Source of the DNA: Myxococcales bacterium
Lineage (GTDB): Bacteria; Myxococcota_A; Polyangia; Polyangiales; Polyangiaceae
NCBI GenBank assembly: GCA_025359105.1
Contig: JANYHK010000041.1
Coordinates: 159,821 to 223,820 of the forward strand
Direction: 5' to 3'
Length of the DNA: 64,000 nt
A program made the position numbers and the translations under genes. This document shows positions 17,665-26,297 of the stretch, in pieces. Each line of letters starts with the position of its first letter. The stretch's first letter is position 1. Under the pieces are notes generated by a model. The model saw nothing but the letters and a program-made list of their open reading frames with translations, did no database searches and was not told where the DNA came from.

Positions 17665-18248
17665 CCGGGCGCTCCCAGGCTCCCGAGCCAGTTGGCAATG
17701 ATCCGTTTGCCGGCAGGCGTGAGCACGCTCTCCGGGTGAAATTGAACGCCCTCGACCGCCAGCGTCTTGTGGCGGAGGCCCATGATCTCGCCCTCCGCGG
17801 TCCACGCGCTGATCTCCAGCGATTCGGGGACGCTCGATCGCTCGACGAGCAGCGAGTGGTAGCGCGTCGCGTCGAACGGCGTGGGGAGGCCGCGGAACAG
17901 GGTGCGCCCGTCGTGCTCGATCGGCGACGTCTTGCCATGCATCAGGCGCCCGGCGCGCACGACCTTTCCGCCGAACGCCTGCCCGATCGCCTGGTGGCCG
18001 AGGCACACGCCGAAGATGGGAATCTTGCCCGCGATCTCCTCGATGCAGCGAAGCGATACGCCGGCTTCGTTCGGCGTGCACGGACCCGGGGAGATGAGGA
18101 CGCCTGCCGGCGCGTCGGCGAGGATGCCCGCGACGTCGATTTCGTCGTTCTTCACCACGCGCGTCTCGGCGCCTAGCTCGCCCAGGTACTGCACGAGGTT
18201 GAAGGTGAACGAGTCGTAGTTGTCGATGACGAGCACGCGCGAGGCCAT
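17661..18248 (-). CDS. trpG: Anthranilate synthase component II (glutamine amidotransferase)
   Basis: A 195-aa class I glutamine amidotransferase that feeds ammonia to TrpE, and in some bacteria also to PabB. Start [20 protein letters not shown] is typical. The oxyanion motif [11 protein letters not shown] is present. The catalytic triad is Cys in [16 protein letters not shown] and His/Glu in [10 protein letters not shown]. trpE is not adjacent; upstream lies an unrelated lipoprotein gene 31 bp away. The large subunit must therefore be elsewhere, or this protein may serve PabB too. Confidence 0.93.
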   Translation of the reverse strand: MASRVLVIDNYDSFTFNLVQYLGELGAETRVVKNDEIDVAGILADAPAGVLISPGPCTPNEAGVSLRCIEEIAGKIPIFGVCLGHQAIGQAFGGKVVRAGRLMHGKTSPIEHDGRTLFRGLPTPFDATRYHSLLVERSSVPESLEISAWTAEGEIMGLRHKTLAVEGVQFHPESVLTPAGKRIIANWLGSLGAPG

Positions 18249-18279
18249 GGGAAAAAAGTCTACACCGTCGGACGAGGCG

Positions 18280-18912
18280 TCACGGGGCCTTCGCGGCACC
18301 GGCGGCGGCGCCGTCCGAGATCGCCTGCGACGCGCGCAGCACGTGCTTCTCGATCTCCGCCTGCTTCAGCGCGCTCGCCAGCTGCGCCTCCTGGTCGTGG
18401 CTGCGGAGCGCGACGACGTAGCGCGGCAGCTCGTCCTTTCGTTCTGCGAGGGCGGCGAGCATGTCATCGCGGCGCGCACGTCCCCACGCCGACTCGGGCG
18501 TCGTCGCGCGTGCGATCGCCAGCGCCCCCTCGGTCGCAGGCAAGACGCTCGTCTCGAGCAAGCCGGCTGCCTCGTCGTCGCGGTGGGCCTTCTCGGCGCG
18601 CCCTTCGTCGTCGAAGGCTCTCTGCACCCGAGCCTCCGCGTCGACGATGCCGCGGAGCGCGATCTGATCGCGCTCGACGCGCAGCGCCTCCTCACGGGCG
18701 GGATCCTTGGCGCAGGCCGCAAGCCCCGTCGCCAAGGCGGCCAAGGCGACCAGCGCGACCAGCGCGGCCGGCGCGGTCAGCGTCGATGCTCGCCCGACAC
18801 CGACGCCACCTACGCCGCGCGCTGGACCTCGGCGACCATCTTCTTGAGGCGCGCGCGGTCCATCGGGTCGATCCCGGTGAACCTCAGCGCCTGCAGCTCG
18901 CCGTGATGCCAT
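18280..18912 (-). CDS. Putative lipoprotein of unknown function
   Basis: The body of this protein begins with a clear lipoprotein signal ([19 protein letters not shown], lipobox LAAC), followed by an acidic, helical 130-residue domain with heptad-like Glu/Arg/Ala patterns. I do not recognise it. The start is unclear. No ATG, GTG or suitably placed TTG lies just before the hydrophobic stretch, so the nearest usable start (18912) adds about 45 basic residues and overlaps the upstream PilZ gene by about 100 bp. Either a rare start codon is used or the signal peptide is unusually long. It is followed by trpG after 31 bp. Confidence 0.55.
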   Translation of the reverse strand: MASRRAAGAEVHRDRPDGPRAPQEDGRRGPARGVGGVGVGRASTLTAPAALVALVALAALATGLAACAKDPAREEALRVERDQIALRGIVDAEARVQRAFDDEGRAEKAHRDDEAAGLLETSVLPATEGALAIARATTPESAWGRARRDDMLAALAERKDELPRYVVALRSHDQEAQLASALKQAEIEKHVLRASQAISDGAAAGAAKAP

Positions 18913-19130
18913 ACGTGCCGCGTCCATAGCCACATTCGCTCCGAGCGCCCGGGCACGCCGAGCTCCACCGCGTAAAAGTCGCGGGCGAGGTCCGGCTCGT
19001 TGAACCGCCGGACGAGCATGCCGCTGCCCGACACGTCGACGAGCTTTACCAGGTGAGGGAAGCCGTCGATGTACTTGTTGAGAAAGATGGTTCCGAGGCT
19101 CGCCCGAGGCATCGTCCGACGGTCATCCAT
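18810..19130 (-). CDS. PilZ-domain protein (probable c-di-GMP receptor)
   Basis: A 106-aa single-domain protein. The N-terminus DDRRTMPR supplies the RxxxR motif and VDVSGSG supplies the (D/N)xSxxG motif, together the cyclic di-GMP binding signature of PilZ. The rest is beta-rich, with conserved aromatics ([11 protein letters not shown]) and a C-terminal helix ([13 protein letters not shown]). The start at 19130 was chosen because it leaves the RxxxR motif close to the N-terminus; the frame is open much further upstream with no plausible protein. The lipoprotein frame starts inside its 3' end. Stand-alone PilZ proteins usually act on motility or exopolysaccharide machinery. Confidence 0.78.
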   Translation of the reverse strand: MDDRRTMPRASLGTIFLNKYIDGFPHLVKLVDVSGSGMLVRRFNEPDLARDFYAVELGVPGRSERMWLWTRHVWHHGELQALRFTGIDPMDRARLKKMVAEVQRAA

Positions 19131-19159
19131 ATGGCTACGCCCTCCGCAGACCAGTGTAA

Positions 19160-19190
19160 GCAAATGTAGGCGAAACGGCCTAGCAAATGT
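19160..19190. promoter_or_regulatory. Direct and inverted repeat in the PilZ / coiled-coil gene spacer
   Basis: GCAAATGT occurs at 19160-19167 and 19183-19190, flanking the small inverted repeat TAGGC (19067-type arm at 19167-19171) and GCCTA (19178-19182). It lies in the 177-bp divergent gap, where a promoter for each gene is expected. Symmetry only; no known regulator site was matched. Confidence 0.3.
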
Positions 19191-19307
19191 CCGCGTCAAA
19201 GCGAGAAGGCCCCTGCGTTTTCCATAACAGCGTCGTGACGTTGACACGGCGGGCCCCGAGAAACTAACGTCGCGACGAGCGCGAGGCGCGCGCGCCTGAG
19301 GAGACGC

Positions 19308-20489
19308 ATGGCCGACGAAAAAAAGCCGAAGATTGACCTGAAAGCGCGGCTTGGCAAGACGCAGGTCGGCGCACAAGTCCCGGTGCCCGGCGGCATTCCC
19401 GCTCCGCACGCGGGGTCTTCGGCGGGCATGGCTGTGCCTCCGCCCACGCCCACCCCAGGCGTCGCGATCCCGGTTCCGCTCGGCGTCCCGGTGGGGCCTC
19501 CGCCGTTCGGGGGCTCGTCGTCACGCGACATCGACCCGTCCAACCCGCTCGCGGCCGTCGCTACGCCGTACCGCGCGCCGGTGACCGCGCCGGCGCCGCA
19601 AGCCCAGCCGCAGCGCATCGAGGTCGACGAGGCCACGGTCCATGAGGCACGCCGCGGCGCGCGCCGCATGGGGATGGTCCTCTCGCTCGTCGTCGGCGTC
19701 ATGGGCGTCGCGATCGGCTACGTGGCCGGCGGCGCCAACGAGAAGAGCGCCGCGCGCGGCAAGAGCAAGGGCGACGCGGCCGAGCTCGCCATGAAGGTCG
19801 ACGCGGCGCGCGCCAAGATCAAGATCCTCGGTGACAAGGTCGAGGCGGGCAAGAACCTGCTCATGCGCGACCACAAGTACCCTACGGATCTGACCAAAGA
19901 TCTCGGCGCCATCAACGTCGACTTCGACGGGTCGCAGCTCGCAGGGCGCCGCTTCAGCGGATTCCCCTCGGCGACCACGCAGGAGCTCGTCGACTTCGTC
20001 ACCAGCGTGCAGTCGCTCAACGATCGTAAGCTGTTCCTCCAGAACCAGCTCACGAAGCTCCAGAAGCCGATCAGCGAGCAGCTCGCCGGGTCGTCGGTGT
20101 CCATCAATTTGATGGTCGTCGCGACGAAGGACGGAAGCGCGATCCTCGCGGCGTTGAAGGATCCGATCAAGATCCAGGGCGACCAGGTCGCCTTGCCGAA
20201 GGAGTTCGTCTTCGCCGATCCGGGCGGGAGCGGGAACGGGAAAATAGACAAGTACAACGGCGGCGACCTCGGCAAGGGCGCAGGCTTCGCGGTCACGCCG
20301 AGCTCTTTCAACAAGGTTTGCCCGAGCGAGACGCAAGGGCAGATCGCGCAGCTCGGCGCCGCCCTCGCCGGCATCCTCCGTGAAATTCAGGGTGAGAAGC
20401 AGCCCGCGGGCGACATCGTGCAGGACACGAAGCCCGGCCTCATCGACCGCGCCGAGACGCTGGCGAGCGCCCTCAAGAAGGTCGAGTAG
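19308..20489 (+). CDS. Membrane-anchored coiled-coil protein of unknown function
   Basis: A 393-aa protein with three parts. Residues 1-105 are a Pro/Gly/Ala-rich disordered cytoplasmic region starting ADEKKPKIDLKARLGKTQ. One transmembrane helix follows near 121-142 (MVLSLVVGVMGVAIGYVAGG). The rest, about 250 residues outside the membrane, begins with a helical stretch (AMKVDAARAKIKILGDKVEAG) and contains a Phe-rich FDGSQLAGRRFSGFPSATTQ segment. GAGGAG lies just upstream of the ATG. The family is unknown to me; a similar architecture occurs in myxobacterial envelope proteins. Its end overlaps the convergent gene by 17 bp. Confidence 0.72.
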   Translation: MADEKKPKIDLKARLGKTQVGAQVPVPGGIPAPHAGSSAGMAVPPPTPTPGVAIPVPLGVPVGPPPFGGSSSRDIDPSNPLAAVATPYRAPVTAPAPQAQPQRIEVDEATVHEARRGARRMGMVLSLVVGVMGVAIGYVAGGANEKSAARGKSKGDAAELAMKVDAARAKIKILGDKVEAGKNLLMRDHKYPTDLTKDLGAINVDFDGSQLAGRRFSGFPSATTQELVDFVTSVQSLNDRKLFLQNQLTKLQKPISEQLAGSSVSINLMVVATKDGSAILAALKDPIKIQGDQVALPKEFVFADPGGSGNGKIDKYNGGDLGKGAGFAVTPSSFNKVCPSETQGQIAQLGAALAGILREIQGEKQPAGDIVQDTKPGLIDRAETLASALKKVE

Positions 20490-20886
20490 CCTCGGCCCAG
20501 ACGAGGCCGGACTCGGCGTCCGCGCCGAGGTTCGTGTAGCCGCGCGCCAGGAGCGCGGTCGCGCGGACCGCGATGGGGACGTTCGCGCGGCTGCCGGCGA
20601 AGAGGCGCGAGAAGAATCCGCCTACCTGCGCCCGCCCGGCGAGGACGACCACGAAACGGCCCGCGGGGACATCGTCGGCGTGCGGGATCTGCAGCGCTGC
20701 GACGTCCACCTGCGCCCGCTCGCCGGCCTCGGGGTCGACGTCCAGCAGCACGGCCATCGCCGCGTCGGGATCGTCGGTGAAAGCAGCGAGGCCGAAAGGG
20801 GGCGTGGGCGGATGGACGCTGGGCTGGGCGCACACGAGCCTGAGGGCGCGCGGCGGGGACGGGCGGCGCGGCGGCGGCCGGCTCAT
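20473..20886 (-). CDS. Hypothetical protein coupled to the CorC-family gene
   Basis: A 137-aa protein. It has a basic Pro/Arg-rich start ([17 protein letters not shown]), then a compact segment with AAMAVLLDVDPEAGERAQVD, FVVVLAGRAQVGGFFSRLFAG and AVRATALLARGYTNLGA. No family recognised. The evidence that it is real is its 4-bp ATGA overlap with the upstream CorC/CNNM gene and the absence of a better frame. Its 3' end overlaps the convergent coiled-coil gene by 17 bp. Confidence 0.5.
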   Translation of the reverse strand: MSRPPPRRPSPPRALRLVCAQPSVHPPTPPFGLAAFTDDPDAAMAVLLDVDPEAGERAQVDVAALQIPHADDVPAGRFVVVLAGRAQVGGFFSRLFAGSRANVPIAVRATALLARGYTNLGADAESGLVWAEATRPS

Positions 20887-22202
20887 GACGCCGCTTGTGT
20901 GTCGCCCGTGGTCGCCGGCTCCGTCTGCGGCGCGGGCTCGATGTCCACGCGGACTACGCGTGTCTCGTCGGCCTCGCGAACGGTCAGCTTGAAACCGCTC
21001 AGGATGAAGGTCGCGCCCACCGGCGGGACCCGACCTGCGCGGTGCACCAGGAGGCCGCCGAGCGATTCGAAGTCGCCGTCGGTGGGCAGCTCGCGCCCGA
21101 GCCGCACCGCGAGATCGGCGAGCGGGATCGCCGCGTCGCAGATGAACTTGCCATCGCCGACGTCCTCGATCAGCGGCTCCCCGTCGATGTCGTACTCGTC
21201 GTGAATCTCGCCGACGATCTCCTCGATGATGTCCTCGAGCGTGATGATGCCGCCCGTCCCGCCGAACTCGTCGGACACGATCGCCATGTGGAGGCGCCGC
21301 GCGCGCATCTCTTTGAGCACGCTCGCGGCGGGCTGGGACTCGGCGACGAAGAGGACGGGCCGCCGGATCAGGTCACCGAGCGTCTTCTTGTCGAGCTCGC
21401 CGTCGCGCACGATCGCGAAGAGATCCTTGGCGTAGAGGAGCCCCACGACGTTGTCGAGGGTCTCGCGGTAAACCGGGTAGCGCGAGTGCTTCTCCGTCGA
21501 CACGAGCTCCACGACCCTGTCGAGGCTCGACGACAGCTCGATCCCGCTCATCTTCCGGCGCGGGACCATGACGCCGCGCGCGGTGAGGTCCTTGAAATCG
21601 AGAACGTTGCGGATCATCTCCGCGGGCTCCTCGGCCAGCGCGCCGCTCTTCTCGCCCTCGGCAACGACCCACTCCACCTCGTTCTCGGTGAGGCGTGCGG
21701 CGTCGGTTGGCGCCTCCTCGGGCAGGCGCGCGCTGATGAAGCGGCCGAGCAGGGCGAGCGGCTCGGCAAGGGGAACCACCGCCCACTCGAGGGGCAGGAG
21801 GAAGCGGAGCGCGAGCGTGCCGAGCTGCTCGGGCCGCCGCCGGGCGAGGGTGCCGAGGACCTCCGTGAACGTGCCGTAGGTCACGACGGCCCCGGCCATC
21901 GCGACGAGCGGGCCGATACGGGCAGAAAAGACCGAATCGGCGAACTCGGCGAGGAGCGCCGCGGTGAGGCTGATGGCGATCACCCGTCCGACGAGCCAGC
22001 GCGACAGGACGCGCACGCGATCCTTCGCGTACCGCGAGTAGGCGCGTCCCGTCGTCCCCCCAAGCTCGGTGAGCGCCTGCAGGCGGCCCTCCGGAAGGGA
22101 CGTCAGCGCTGCATCCCCCGCCGCGAAGAGGGACCCGAGGAGCGCGACCGCGATCGCCGCTGCGACCGTCCACGCCTGCAATGGCACGTCTGGACTCCCC
22201 AT
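20883..22202 (-). CDS. CNNM/CorC (HlyC) family membrane transporter
   Basis: A 439-aa protein with the three domains of this family, tied to Mg2+ and Co2+ efflux. An N-terminal DUF21-type transmembrane region spans about 1-180 ([22 protein letters not shown] and later helices). A CBS pair follows, with [42 protein letters not shown] and [25 protein letters not shown]. The small CorC_HlyC domain near the C-terminus has [19 protein letters not shown] at 22202 is used; a TTG one codon earlier is possible. It heads a small operon with the hypothetical gene downstream. Confidence 0.9.
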   Translation of the reverse strand: MGSPDVPLQAWTVAAAIAVALLGSLFAAGDAALTSLPEGRLQALTELGGTTGRAYSRYAKDRVRVLSRWLVGRVIAISLTAALLAEFADSVFSARIGPLVAMAGAVVTYGTFTEVLGTLARRRPEQLGTLALRFLLPLEWAVVPLAEPLALLGRFISARLPEEAPTDAARLTENEVEWVVAEGEKSGALAEEPAEMIRNVLDFKDLTARGVMVPRRKMSGIELSSSLDRVVELVSTEKHSRYPVYRETLDNVVGLLYAKDLFAIVRDGELDKKTLGDLIRRPVLFVAESQPAASVLKEMRARRLHMAIVSDEFGGTGGIITLEDIIEEIVGEIHDEYDIDGEPLIEDVGDGKFICDAAIPLADLAVRLGRELPTDGDFESLGGLLVHRAGRVPPVGATFILSGFKLTVREADETRVVRVDIEPAPQTEPATTGDTQAAS

Positions 22203-22331
22203 CAATCCAGCTCCGATGTCCCCCTATGTGGGAGAGCGACGCCTCGCACCCCTTCACGGTATCCCACCGCGCCCTGGGGTCAAGCTGGTCGGATTTTGGC
22301 AACAATCACCGGGTCGTGCCGAGGGGGGGGC

Positions 22332-23012
22332 ATGACCGCCTCGATCGCGGGCCCCTCGGCGGCCTCCGCTTCTGCAAAGCCGACGGTCGCGGGCGCCACA
22401 GCTCCGCGCGCCCCTTCGGTCCCGTTCCGAAGCCTGCTCCTGGGGCGCGCGGCGAAGCCTCTGACTCCGCAACCGTCGTCGCTCACACCGGGGCGCGCGG
22501 CGACGGCGACGCCGGCGCGTCGCGCAGGATGCGAGGCGAGCGCCACGCGTCCGTCGGAGGATGCCGATCGCTCTCGGCCCCGCCGCGGTCACGGAGACGC
22601 ATGCGAGGAGGCGCAGGAGAAGCTGCCACGACCTGCGCATCCCGACGACGCCCTCGATCCCGCCGCGCGCCAGGCCGCTCACCTCGCGCCGCACCCCGCG
22701 CCGGGGGCGGCGGGGGCGCTCGCGGCAGCGGCGACGGCGCCCGACATCCACGCGCGCGCGTCGCTCGAGCAGCTCCTGCCTGCGCTGGTGAAGCGCATCG
22801 CCTGGGCGGGCGATGGTCGCCGCGGCTCGGTGCGCATGGAGCTCGGCGCGGGGGCCCTCGCCGGCGGGACGGTCCTCGTGCACGCCGACGGCGGCCGTGT
22901 GCGCATCGAGATCGAGGCACCCGCCGGCGCCGATCGCGAGGCGTGGAAGAAGCGCATCATCGACCGCCTCACCGGCAGCGGCCTCGACGTCGAGCACGTC
23001 GAGGTCACCTGA
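22332..23012 (+). CDS. Orphan FliK/SctP-like protein (type III secretion ruler family)
   Basis: A 226-aa protein. The first 130 residues are Ala/Pro/Arg-rich and look disordered. The last 80 (LEQLLPALVKRIAWAGDGRR, then SVRMELGAGALAGGTVLVHA, then GGRVRIEIEAPAGADREAWK, then DRLTGSGLDVEHVEV) resemble the C-terminal substrate-specificity domain of flagellar FliK and type III secretion SctP/HpaP proteins: an alternating beta pattern around a central Gly-rich turn, then a helix. The N-terminal ruler region is short. No other secretion genes lie in the window. The ATG is preceded by a G-rich ribosome site. The assignment rests on pattern similarity alone and should be treated as tentative. Confidence 0.5.
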   Translation: MTASIAGPSAASASAKPTVAGATAPRAPSVPFRSLLLGRAAKPLTPQPSSLTPGRAATATPARRAGCEASATRPSEDADRSRPRRGHGDACEEAQEKLPRPAHPDDALDPAARQAAHLAPHPAPGAAGALAAAATAPDIHARASLEQLLPALVKRIAWAGDGRRGSVRMELGAGALAGGTVLVHADGGRVRIEIEAPAGADREAWKKRIIDRLTGSGLDVEHVEVT

Positions 23013-23016
23013 TCGT

Positions 23017-24015
23017 CTACGCCTCGCCGAGGACGCGCATCACGTTGCCGCGGAGGATCTTCCCGATGACGCGCTCGGAGACGCCCGCCTCGAGCAGCGC
23101 GTCGGTGAGGAGCGGAAGGCCTGTCGGATCCTTGAGCGGGCGCGTGGGAACGATGAAGCCGTCCCAGTCGCTGCCAAGCGCGGGCACGTCCTCGCCGACG
23201 ACGTCGAGGATGTGCTTCATGTGCTTCACGACCGGCCCCAGGCCTTCCCCGCCGACGAAGCGCGGGCAGAAGATGACGCCCACGCACCCGCCGAGCCCCG
23301 CGACGGCGCGGAGCTGCTCGTCGTCGATGTTGCGCCAGTGGTCGAAGGCGCCGAGGACTCCGGTGTGGCTGACGATCGGCGGCTTCGTCGCGATGGCGCA
23401 AGCGTCCAGGAACCCGCGCTTGTTGAGGTGCGAGAGGTCGACGAGGACGCGTTCGGCCTCGCACCGGTGCACCAGGTCGTGGCCCCAGCGCGTGAGGCCT
23501 GCCGCGTCGTCACGCCCCCGGCCATAGGCGGGCGCGCCGGCCTCGTTGGCGCTGAAGTGGAGGATGCCGAGGTAGCGAACGCCGCGGCGCGCGAAGTGGC
23601 CGAGCTTGTCGAGGCTGCCCTCGAGTGCGTGGGCGCCCTCGATGCCGAGCAGCGCGCCGAGCTCGCCGGCTGCGCGGCAGGCTTCGACCTCGGCGGCGGT
23701 GCGGACGAGTCGAAGCCCGGGGCGCCGGAGGATGGCCTCGTCGAGCGCGTCGATCTGCGCGTCGACGACCGCCGCCGAGCCGCGCGCGCTGTGAGTGATC
23801 GGGAGCGACACCAGCCCGAAGAACTGCGCGCCCATACCCCCGTCGCGCATCCGAGGGAGGTCGACGTGGCCGCCGAGCGCGGCGAAGGGAAGCGGCGGCG
23901 TGTGGCGCGCGTGCAGATCGTAGCCGAGCCATCGGGTCCACATGAGCGTGTCGGCGTGGAGGTCGATCGCGGGGAACTGCTCGTGAATCGCGCGCGCCTC
24001 GTCCGAGCCAAGCAT
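23017..24015 (-). CDS. Membrane dipeptidase (peptidase family M19)
   Basis: A 332-aa zinc dipeptidase of the renal dipeptidase family. Motifs: IDLHADTLMW (HxD zinc pair), FFGLVSLP, LLGIEGAHALEG (the Glu that bridges the metals), VLVDLSHLNKRGF and PIVSHTGVLGAFDHWRNI, ALGSDWDGF near the C-terminus. There is no signal peptide. ATG at 24015 is chosen because the frame upstream would run across the promoter of the divergent Rrf2 gene. Possible roles are D-amino-acid-containing dipeptide breakdown or peptidoglycan peptide recycling. Confidence 0.9.
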   Translation of the reverse strand: MLGSDEARAIHEQFPAIDLHADTLMWTRWLGYDLHARHTPPLPFAALGGHVDLPRMRDGGMGAQFFGLVSLPITHSARGSAAVVDAQIDALDEAILRRPGLRLVRTAAEVEACRAAGELGALLGIEGAHALEGSLDKLGHFARRGVRYLGILHFSANEAGAPAYGRGRDDAAGLTRWGHDLVHRCEAERVLVDLSHLNKRGFLDACAIATKPPIVSHTGVLGAFDHWRNIDDEQLRAVAGLGGCVGVIFCPRFVGGEGLGPVVKHMKHILDVVGEDVPALGSDWDGFIVPTRPLKDPTGLPLLTDALLEAGVSERVIGKILRGNVMRVLGEA

Positions 24016-24055
24016 GGGCCGAAACGGTAGCACTTCCCGGGGCGGTCGATGATTC

Positions 24056-24083
24056 TTGACAATTCCGATGCGACAATTAGAAA
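24056..24083 (+). promoter_or_regulatory. Candidate promoter and operator of the Rrf2-cysteine operon
   Basis: TTGACA at 24056-24061 with TAGAAA at 24078-24083 (16-bp spacing) reads as a vegetative promoter 17 bp before the rrf2 ATG. GACAATT occurs at 24058-24064 and again at 24072-24078, a 14-bp direct repeat overlapping both elements, where an autoregulatory Rrf2 protein could bind. The gap is AT-rich compared with its surroundings. Confidence 0.5.
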
Positions 24084-24100
24084 TATTGAAGTAGCTGTCC

Positions 24101-24547
24101 ATGATCCGCGTCTCCAGCAAAGGTCGCTACGCCGTTCGCGCACTCACCGATCTGGCCTTCCACGGCGCCACCGCACCGGCGCAGATGAAGGACGTCGCGC
24201 GGCGCCAGCGCATCCCGATGCGCTTCCTCGAGCAGATCTTCGCGGACCTGCGGCGTGGCGGGCTGGTCGCGTCGAAGCGGGGGCCGCGCGGTGGCTATCA
24301 GCTCGCGCGGCCGGCGTCGGAGATACGGGTGGGCGACGTGCTACGGGCGACGGAGGGGGTGACCCTGCGCACCCGTCGCGCCGCCGCCAGCGTCGAGCTG
24401 CGTGAGGTGTGCGACCAGATCCTCGACGATCTCGCGCACGAGATGGAAGCCTGCTCGTCGAAGCTGACCTTGGCGGACGTATGCGCGCGCGCCGAGCAAG
24501 CCGGGATCGCACGTGGAGGGCGCTCGTCGAGCGTCTACGTGATCTAG
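24101..24547 (+). CDS. Rrf2-family transcriptional regulator (CymR/IscR-like)
   Basis: A 148-aa regulator. The winged helix is typical of Rrf2 proteins: MIRVSSKGRYAVRALTDLA, MKDVARRQRIPMRFLEQIF, and LVASKRGPRGGYQLARP with the wing. The three closely spaced cysteines that hold the IscR [2Fe-2S] cluster are not there in the usual form; the cysteines present (ELREVCDQ, EACSSK, DVCAR) are 10-13 residues apart, wider than in IscR. It therefore more likely senses cysteine-pathway state, as CymR does through CysK, than an Fe-S cluster. It heads the operon and its stop is 2 bp before the cysK-like start. Confidence 0.87.
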   Translation: MIRVSSKGRYAVRALTDLAFHGATAPAQMKDVARRQRIPMRFLEQIFADLRRGGLVASKRGPRGGYQLARPASEIRVGDVLRATEGVTLRTRRAAASVELREVCDQILDDLAHEMEACSSKLTLADVCARAEQAGIARGGRSSSVYVI

Positions 24548-24549
24548 CC

Positions 24550-25545
24550 GTGACCGCGCAGACGAGCCCCAGGCCGCTCCTCGTGGCGGATTCGATGCTC
24601 GAGCTCATCGGGCAGACGCCGCTCGTGCGCCTCGCGCCGCCGGTGCTCGACGGCACGGCGACGGCGCGCGCGCGCGCGACTGTGTGGGCGAAGATGGAGC
24701 ACCTGAACCCTGGCGGCTCGCTGAAGGATCGCATCTGCCTCGCGATGGTCGAGGACGCCGAGCGCTCCGGCCGCCTGGGCCCGGGCGGCGTCGTGATCGA
24801 GCCGACGAGCGGCAACACCGGCATCGGGCTCGCGCTGGTGTGCGCGGTGAAGGGCTACCGGTGCATCCTCACCATGCCCGAGAGCATGAGCCTCGAGCGG
24901 CGCCAGCTCCTCGAGTCGTACGGCGCGACGATCGTGCTGACGCCCGCCGAGGAGCAGATGGAGGGGGCCATCCGTGAGGCGAAGGCGCTCGGGGAAAGGA
25001 CCGCGGGCGCGTTTCTGCCGGACCAGTTCGGCAATTCGGCGAACCCCGAGGTCCACGCGCGGACGACGGCGCGCGAGATCCTCCACGCGCTCGGCGACCT
25101 CACGCTCGACGCGTTCGTCGCTGGTGTCGGCACCGGCGGGACGGTCAGCGGCGTCGGCGGCGCGCTGCGGGCGGCCCTCGGCCCCGCGTCGCGTGGCGGC
25201 CCGCGCATCGTCGCGGTCGAGCCCGACGCGTGCGCGACGATTTCGCGCGGCGAGCGAGGCCCGACGAAGATTCAGGGCCTCGCGGCGGGCTTCGTCCCCG
25301 ACAACTACCACGCCGACGTCGTCGACGAAGTCCGGACGGTGAGCGACGCCGACGCGTGGCGGGCGAAGGTCGGCCTCGCCCGCCACAGCGGCCTGCTCGT
25401 AGGCATCAGCGCGGGCGCTGCGTCGTTCGTCGCCGACGCCGTCGCGCGCGAGCTTGGGCCCGGCAAGAACGTGGTGACCGTCCTGTGCGACACCGGCGAG
25501 CGCTATTTCAGCCTCGCCGAGTACTTCCCGGAGGAAATCCCGTGA
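24550..25545 (+). CDS. Cysteine synthase, CysK/CysM-type PLP enzyme
   Basis: A 331-aa fold-type II PLP enzyme. Start GTG at 24550 gives [19 protein letters not shown], then IGQTPLVRL, the usual beginning; ATG at 24595 would remove 15 residues. PLP lysine is Lys59 in NPGGSLKDR; the substrate loop TSGNTG is intact and GISAGA lies near the C-terminus. It most resembles O-acetylserine sulfhydrylase (CysK). In CymR-type control, CysK binds the Rrf2 regulator, and here the two genes are adjacent, a suggestive but unproven link. It overlaps the E1-like gene by 4 bp (GTGA). Confidence 0.9.
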   Translation: MTAQTSPRPLLVADSMLELIGQTPLVRLAPPVLDGTATARARATVWAKMEHLNPGGSLKDRICLAMVEDAERSGRLGPGGVVIEPTSGNTGIGLALVCAVKGYRCILTMPESMSLERRQLLESYGATIVLTPAEEQMEGAIREAKALGERTAGAFLPDQFGNSANPEVHARTTAREILHALGDLTLDAFVAGVGTGGTVSGVGGALRAALGPASRGGPRIVAVEPDACATISRGERGPTKIQGLAAGFVPDNYHADVVDEVRTVSDADAWRAKVGLARHSGLLVGISAGAASFVADAVARELGPGKNVVTVLCDTGERYFSLAEYFPEEIP

Positions 25546-26261
25546 GGAGCCGCGCGCGTGTGCTCGTGGTCGGCGTCGGAGGCCTCGGCTGCCCTGCGGC
25601 GCTCACGCTCGCCCGCGCGGGCGTGGGGACGCTGGGCCTTTGTGACGACGACGAGGTCGATGTCACCAACCTCCACCGCCAGATCCTCTTCACCGACGCC
25701 GACGTGGGCGCGCACAAGATCACCGCAGCCGCCCGTGCGCTCGGCGGCATCGCGCCCGCCGTCAGGATCGAGGAGCATCGCGCGCGCCTCTTGCCCTCGA
25801 ACGCCGTCGAGCTCGTCCGGCGTTACGATCTCGTCGTCGAGGGGAGCGACAACTTCGCGACCAAGTTCCTGGCCGCCGACGCCTGCGCGATCGCGAAGAC
25901 GCCGATCGTTCACGCCGCCGCCGTTCGGTGGCACGGCACGGCGCTCGCCGTCGGGCCGGCTGGCGGCCCCTGCTACCGCTGCCTCTTCGAGGATTTGCCG
26001 GAGGGGGACGCGCCGAACTGCGCGGAGGCGGGGGTCGTAGGTCCGATGGTCGGTGTCGTCGGCGCCCTGCAGGCCGACCTCGCGCTCGCGATGCTCGACG
26101 GCGAGGACGTCGCTGGCACCCTCGTCACCTTCGACGGAAAAACCGACATCGTCCGCCGCCGCCGCCTCTCGCCGCGCGCGACGTGCGCGCTGTGCGGCAC
26201 TCGGAGCATCGGACGGATCGACCACATCGAAGAAGCCCGCTACTACGGGCCGCAACTTTGA
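25542..26261 (+). CDS. ThiF/MoeB-type E1-like adenylyltransferase lacking its N-terminal arm
   Basis: A 239-aa adenylating enzyme for a ubiquitin-like sulfur carrier. The nucleotide loop GVGGLG begins at residue 11, and [13 protein letters not shown] supplies Asp37 and Arg46; Lys59 (GAHK) and Asp103 (GSDN) match the catalytic residues of MoeB. Zinc ligands are Cys144/Cys147 (CYRC) and Cys215/Cys218 (CALC). Cys160 in [10 protein letters not shown] matches the reactive Cys of ThiF. Missing are the first 25-30 residues found in MoeB and ThiF, with the RYxRQ motif whose Arg reaches the ATP of the partner subunit. The GTG start overlaps the cysK-like stop, so no room exists for that arm upstream. 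Confidence 0.88.
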   Translation: MRSRARVLVVGVGGLGCPAALTLARAGVGTLGLCDDDEVDVTNLHRQILFTDADVGAHKITAAARALGGIAPAVRIEEHRARLLPSNAVELVRRYDLVVEGSDNFATKFLAADACAIAKTPIVHAAAVRWHGTALAVGPAGGPCYRCLFEDLPEGDAPNCAEAGVVGPMVGVVGALQADLALAMLDGEDVAGTLVTFDGKTDIVRRRRLSPRATCALCGTRSIGRIDHIEEARYYGPQL

Positions 26262-26297
26262 CTCCCGCTTGCGACGGATAACCAAGGAGAAGGCCCC

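Noticed and set aside
20895-22331. In-frame extension of the FliK/SctP-like gene to the left
   Set aside because: It lies over the CorC-family gene on the other strand and reads as shadow text; the ATG at 22332 with a G-rich ribosome site is a better start.
24101-24547. IscR-type [2Fe-2S] regulator
   Set aside because: The three Cys are spaced more widely than in IscR, and the downstream genes are for cysteine, not for iron-sulfur assembly.
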